From: JAXMAF01 sp046350555
GTDB taxonomy: Bacteria > Planctomycetota > Phycisphaerae > Phycisphaerales > SM1A02
Direction: 5' to 3'
DNA: 64,000 bases
NCBI GenBank assembly: GCA_046350555.1
Contig: JAXMAF010000012.1
Coordinates: forward strand, 1-64,000
Position 1 is the first letter of the stretch. Each line of letters starts with the position of its first letter. Made by a program: the position numbers and the translations under genes. The notes under the pieces were generated by a model, which saw only the letters and a list, made by a program, of their open reading frames with translations, had not been told where the DNA came from and ran no database searches. Shown here in pieces: positions 60,772 through 64,000 of this stretch.

Positions 60772-61576
60772 GCGCCGCGTGCTTCAGCGCCTCGCGCGCT
60801 CCGGCGTCCGTCTCGCCGCGCCCGTGGCCATCTGCCTCGCGGCGATGCCGCTGGCGATCCTTGGCGGCTGCAAGAAGGAGGAGCCCGTGGCGGTCGCGCC
60901 GCCGCCGCCTCCACCGCCGCCACCTCCGCCGCCGGCTCCGAAGTTCACGCCGGTCGAGAAGCTGATGGCGAGCCTCAACATCGACCCGCGCGTCCGCCTG
61001 CCGGAAGAGCTCGCGCCGGACAACGACCCGGCACGCATCGCGGTGCTGAAGTTCATGGACGCGTTCGTGCGCGGCGACGCGACGTCGCTCGTCGCCGTGC
61101 TTTCCGGTCCGGACAAGGCCGAGCTCGAACAGCTCCAGAAGGACAAGCGCTGGGAGCCGGCGACCAAGGCCATCTCGCGCGTCGACCTGCGGACCGGCCA
61201 GAACAAGGCGAACCAGACCGTGCTCCTGGCGGTCTTCCACACCGGCTCGGCGTTCCAGCCGCAGTTGTGGAGCTACACGACATCGCCGAACGTCGAGTTC
61301 ATCGCCGAGCCGACGCCGCCGGGGATCATCGACCAGCTCAGCGGCACCGACTGGATCGCCGCGTGGTACAAGGTCCTCGACGACGAGATGAAGAAGGCCG
61401 AGGAGCCCGACGAGAAGGTCCTCGTCAAGGCCGTGAACCTGGACAAGAACAAGGAGGACGACTCGGCCTCGAAGCCGACCGACGGCCAGCCGATCCGGCG
61501 CGGCGGTGGTGGCGGTGTCCCCGGACGTCGCCCGGTGGGCGAGCCGATCGAGCCGCCGGGGCTGAAGCCGAGTTGA
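60734..61576 (+). CDS. Putative lipoprotein with polyproline stretch, inside the fab cluster
   Basis: 280 residues, ATG at 60,734 overlapping the fabD end by 38 bases. The signal region ends with a lipobox, 'AMPLAILGGCKKEE', followed by a run of 12 prolines ('APPPPPPPPPPPPAP') and then a compact domain (about 75-215: 'EKLMASLNIDPRVRLPEELA', 'KFMDAFVRGDATSLVAVLSG', 'NQTVLLAVFHTGSAFQPQLW'). The last 60 residues are acidic, then Gly/Pro-rich. I recognise no family; the domain resembles NTF2-like folds in length and pattern. Translation of twelve prolines normally needs EF-P. Confidence 0.78.
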   Translation: MTSLSSLHRRSPERRVLQRLARSGVRLAAPVAICLAAMPLAILGGCKKEEPVAVAPPPPPPPPPPPPAPKFTPVEKLMASLNIDPRVRLPEELAPDNDPARIAVLKFMDAFVRGDATSLVAVLSGPDKAELEQLQKDKRWEPATKAISRVDLRTGQNKANQTVLLAVFHTGSAFQPQLWSYTTSPNVEFIAEPTPPGIIDQLSGTDWIAAWYKVLDDEMKKAEEPDEKVLVKAVNLDKNKEDDSASKPTDGQPIRRGGGGGVPGRRPVGEPIEPPGLKPS

Positions 61577-61739
61577 TTCGCTGAGCGCTCGGTTGGCGCC
61601 TCAGGGCCGACGCTCGCGCTCCTGGCACGGTTCTGGCACGGTTCTGGCGCGGGTGGCGCAGCCGTTCGGCCTGCCTTCGCGACCTCGCCTGCCGCGACCT
61701 CCGTCACGGATCAGCTTCCGTCATCTGTTACACTCCTCG

Positions 61740-61766
61740 CGCCCGTGACTTCACGGGCGTTTTTCT
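61740..61766 (+). terminator. Intrinsic terminator before fabG
   Basis: CGCCCGTG-ACTT-CACGGGCG (8-bp stem) followed by TTTTTCTT. It would end the rpmF-to-lipoprotein transcript. A possible extended -10 (TGTTACACT, 61,726-61,734) lies just before it, so fabG transcripts starting there would begin with this hairpin. Confidence 0.75.
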
Positions 61767-61792
61767 TCACCTGACGTCAAAGGAACCACGCC

Positions 61793-62527
61793 ATCGATCG
61801 TCGCGTCGCCATCGTGACCGGAGCCAGCCGCGGAATCGGACGGGGAATCGCCGAGCGGCTGGCGCGCGACGGGCACCACGTCGTCCTCGTGGCGCGAACC
61901 GCCGACGCCCTTGAGCAGGTCCGCGCGGAGATCGCCCAGGCCGGCGGCAGCGCCGAGACGCGCGCATGCAGCGTCGACGACTCCGAGGCGATGAGCGCCG
62001 CCATCGAGGAGGTCGCGTCGAGCCACGGGCGGCTCGACATCCTCGTCAACAACGCCGGCATCACGCGCGACGGCCTGATCCTGCGCATGTCCGACGAGGA
62101 CTTCGACGCGGTCGTTCGCGTGAACCTGCGTTCCGCCTTCGTCGCGTGCCGTGCCGCGGCGCGCCCGATGATGCGCGGCAAGTTCGGCCGCATCATCAAC
62201 ATCGGTTCCGTCTCGGGGATCATGGGCAACGCCGGTCAGGCCAACTACGCGGCCGCGAAGGCCGGGTTGATCGGCCTCACCAAGACCATCGCCCGCGAAC
62301 TGGGAAGCAAGGGCATCACCGCGAACGTCGTCGCGCCGGGCTTCATCGAGACCGACATGACGGCGGGGCTTCCGCAGCAGATCAAGGACGAGGTCGTCAA
62401 GCAGCTTCCGCTGCGACGCTTCGGCACCGTGGCCGAGATCGCCCACGTCGTCTCGTTCGTGGCGAGCGACCTGGCGGGCTACATGACCGGACAGGTCGTC
62501 GTGATCGACGGCGGCATGGCAACGTGA
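61793..62527 (+). CDS. fabG: 3-oxoacyl-ACP reductase, apparently starting at ATC
   Basis: Motifs: 'VAIVTGASRGIGRGIAERLA' (NADP loop), 'LDILVNNAGITRDGL', 'INIGSVSGIMGNAGQANYAA' (Ser and Tyr), 'AAKAGLIGLTKTIARELGSK' (Lys), 'NVVAPGFIETDMTAGLPQQI' and 'GYMTGQVVVIDGGMAT'. The first beta strand ('RRVAIV') lies before the only standard start, the GTG at 61,814. In-frame upstream there is a TGA at 61,772, and the sole candidate is ATC at 61,793, eight bases after a good ribosome site (AAAGGA, 61,779-61,784). From ATC the protein has 244 residues, exactly the family length. Reduces the beta-keto group in chain elongation. Confidence 0.92.
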   Translation: MDRRVAIVTGASRGIGRGIAERLARDGHHVVLVARTADALEQVRAEIAQAGGSAETRACSVDDSEAMSAAIEEVASSHGRLDILVNNAGITRDGLILRMSDEDFDAVVRVNLRSAFVACRAAARPMMRGKFGRIINIGSVSGIMGNAGQANYAAAKAGLIGLTKTIARELGSKGITANVVAPGFIETDMTAGLPQQIKDEVVKQLPLRRFGTVAEIAHVVSFVASDLAGYMTGQVVVIDGGMAT

Positions 62528-62628
62528 GGGTCGCCGCGCGCGGGGTGATCGGCGAACGGTCGGCGCTGCGCCTGGCCGGGCGATGGGGCCGCACGTGCAC
62601 CTCGGGGCGTGGTGTCCATCTGGGCCGT

Positions 62629-62680
62629 ATCAGGGCCGCATCATGCTCCCCATCATGGGCCCCATCAGGGCCGCATCATG
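62629..62680. repeat. Direct repeat ATCAGGGCCGCATCATG, period 35
   Basis: Two perfect 17-base copies at 62,629 and 62,664, with another CATCATGGGCC between, in the gap before acpP. No gene is seen in 62,528-62,799. Confidence 0.65.
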
Positions 62681-62799
62681 GTCGCGATCCGGGCCGCTTC
62701 GCTTCGAACTCCGCCACCACGCACCACGATGCCGCGTGATATAGTCCGCCTTGCCGCACGGACTTTCCGCGCGGCCGTCCCGCCCGCAGGAGACCCGAC

Positions 62800-63054
62800 G
62801 TGACCGAAGCCGAAATCGAATCCCGCGTCATCGAGATCGTCGCGCAGCAGCTTGGCATCGACAAGAGCGAGATCACGCGCGAATCGAGCTTCACCAACGA
62901 CCTCAATGCCGACTCGCTCGACACCATCGAGCTGGTCATGGAGTTCGAGGACGAGTTCGGGACGCAGATCCCCGACGACCAGGCCGAGAAGATCCAGACC
63001 GTCGGCCAGGCGATCGACCACATCAAGAAGGCGATGGCCCAGAAGCCGGCCTGA
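62800..63054 (+). CDS. acpP: Acyl carrier protein
   Basis: 84 residues from a GTG at 62,800, with AGGAG upstream. The phosphopantetheine site is 'NDLNADSLDTIELVMEFE' (Ser of DSL), flanked by the acidic helices 'MTEAEIESRVIEIVAQQLGI' and 'IPDDQAEKIQTVGQAIDHIK'. Carries growing acyl chains for the enzymes encoded around it. Confidence 0.96.
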   Translation: MTEAEIESRVIEIVAQQLGIDKSEITRESSFTNDLNADSLDTIELVMEFEDEFGTQIPDDQAEKIQTVGQAIDHIKKAMAQKPA

Positions 63055-63160
63055 TGCACGGGACGGAACGCGGGCCCGAACGCATGCCACGACGGGAGCA
63101 CGGGCACACCCGGTCCGCGTCCGACGGCCTCTTCCGGAACCTGGTCCGACTCCGCACGCC

Positions 63161-64000
63161 ATGAGCGAACAACCGAGCCGCCGCGTTGTTGTCACCGGCC
63201 TTGGCATCGTCTGCCCTGTTGGCAACGACGTGTCAACGGCATGGCGCGCGATGCGCGAGGGACGCTCCGGCATCGGCCGCATCACGAGCTTCGCCCAGAC
63301 TCCCGACTGGACCGTCACGATCGCTGGCGAGGTGCGCGACTGGGATTCCACGGTCGCGGTCGACCCGAAGGAAGCCAAGCGGATGGACCGCTTCTGCATC
63401 CTCGGGCTCGGCGCCGCCACCGAGGCCGCGCGCGACTGCGGCATCGACTTCGAATCGGGGCCGATGGAGCGGCGCGGCGTCGCGATCGGCTCGGGCATCG
63501 GCGGCATCATCACGATCGAGGAGGGCCACGCGAAGCTCCTCCAGACCGGACCGCGGAAGATCTCGCCCTTCACCGTGCCGCGCCTGATGGTCAACGCCTG
63601 CGCCGGCAACGTGTCGATCCGCTTCAACCTGAAGGGAGCGAACATCTGCACGGCGACGGCGTGCGCCACCGGCTCGCACGCCATCGGCGCCGCGTTTCAC
63701 ATGATCCAGCGCGGCGACGCAGACGTGATGCTCGCCGGCGGGAGCGAAGCGGCGGTGTCGCCGCTCTGCATCGGCTCCTTCGCCGCGATGAAGGCGCTCT
63801 CGACGCGCAACGACGAGCCCACCAAGGCGTCCCGACCGTTCGACCGGGACCGCGACGGCTTCGTCCTCTCCGAGGGCGCCGCGGTCGTCGTGCTCGAGGA
63901 GCTCGAGCAGGCCAGGAAGCGCGGCGCCCGCATCCACGCCGAGGTGCTCGGCTTCGGCTCGAGCGGCGACGCGTTCCACATCGCCGCACCGCAGGACAAC
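63161..64000 (+). CDS. fabF: 3-oxoacyl-ACP synthase II, 3' partial
   Basis: ATG at 63,161; 280 residues to the window end. 'RRVVVTGLGIVCPVGNDVST' opens the domain; the catalytic Cys lies in 'NICTATACATGSHAIG'. 'MLAGGSEAAVSPLCIGSFAA' and 'PFDRDRDGFVLSEGAAVVVL' follow. The two catalytic His residues would lie beyond the window. Elongates acyl-ACP by two carbons; acpP immediately before it is the usual order. Confidence 0.94.
   Translation, partial: MSEQPSRRVVVTGLGIVCPVGNDVSTAWRAMREGRSGIGRITSFAQTPDWTVTIAGEVRDWDSTVAVDPKEAKRMDRFCILGLGAATEAARDCGIDFESGPMERRGVAIGSGIGGIITIEEGHAKLLQTGPRKISPFTVPRLMVNACAGNVSIRFNLKGANICTATACATGSHAIGAAFHMIQRGDADVMLAGGSEAAVSPLCIGSFAAMKALSTRNDEPTKASRPFDRDRDGFVLSEGAAVVVLEELEQARKRGARIHAEVLGFGSSGDAFHIAAPQDN

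Overview
The window is GC-rich, densely coded DNA that looks like a chromosome segment of a planctomycete, most likely from the Phycisphaerae side of the phylum. The main evidence is nine secreted proteins carrying dockerin-like calcium-loop tails of the type 'VDGADLGLLLAAWG', a sigma factor/serine-threonine kinase gene pair, a prepilin-type N-terminus of planctomycete style, and a DksA-like protein with a very long low-complexity N-terminus.

Layout. 0-20.6 kb is an accessory block of large secreted proteins: a beta-helix protein cut by the window start, two tandem paralogues with seven-repeat RCC1-type propellers (the second carries a one-base frameshift at about 5,814), an NHL-repeat protein, and several proteins ending in the dockerin-like tail or carrying cysteine-rich modules. 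20.7-33.4 kb holds an ECF-type sigma factor overlapping a transmembrane Ser/Thr kinase, a small 'CAPVVV' repeat protein, an SRPBCC protein, an FG-GAP/ASPIC protein, a pseudopilin-like protein, a SpoIIE-type phosphatase and two more secreted proteins. 33.4-42.2 kb holds small regulators and metabolism-like genes: TetR plus an ABC1 kinase, two NTF2-like proteins, an ArsR-SRPBCC pair with a clear operator, a DUF1801 protein, a methyltransferase, membrane proteins and a four-helix-bundle protein. 42.3-52.4 kb carries tRNA-Pro and tRNA-Ser, damaged truB and lspA, a dksA-like gene, accA, a dienelactone hydrolase and RNase R, then a frameshifted methyltransferase and a frameshifted acetyltransferase. 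52.5-57.3 kb has a large periplasmic helical protein, a DinB-like protein and an E1-like (ThiF/MoeB) protein. 57.4-64 kb is the classical fatty-acid/phospholipid cluster rpmF-plsX-fabH-fabD-(lipoprotein)-fabG-acpP-fabF, with fabF running off the end.

The most striking thing is not a gene. A 108-110 bp element with imperfect terminal inverted repeats (TGATACGCGTCCCAGT ... ACTGGAATCCGTATCA) occurs 18 times, plus decayed fragments, in both orientations, only between genes and almost only in 0-48 kb. In seven full copies and one fragment the terminal TGA or TAA of the element is the actual stop codon of the neighbouring gene, using either end of the element. No transposase is visible in the window. 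Other non-coding structure includes a branched hairpin region (15,455-15,623) that could be a structured RNA, a 159-bp foldback (55,168-55,326), a hairpin with conserved stem and part of its loop upstream of two neighbouring secreted-protein genes (19.6 and 20.7 kb), heptamer tandem arrays at four loci, and several small palindromic repeats.

Two genes, fabG and arsR, have ATC where the start codon must be. Indels cluster in truB/lspA (42.8-43.9 kb) and in the methyltransferase/acetyltransferase pair (50.9-51.8 kb). Both patterns could be biology or sequence error, and read evidence would decide. All functions are assigned by reading motifs in the sequence; no database search was possible.
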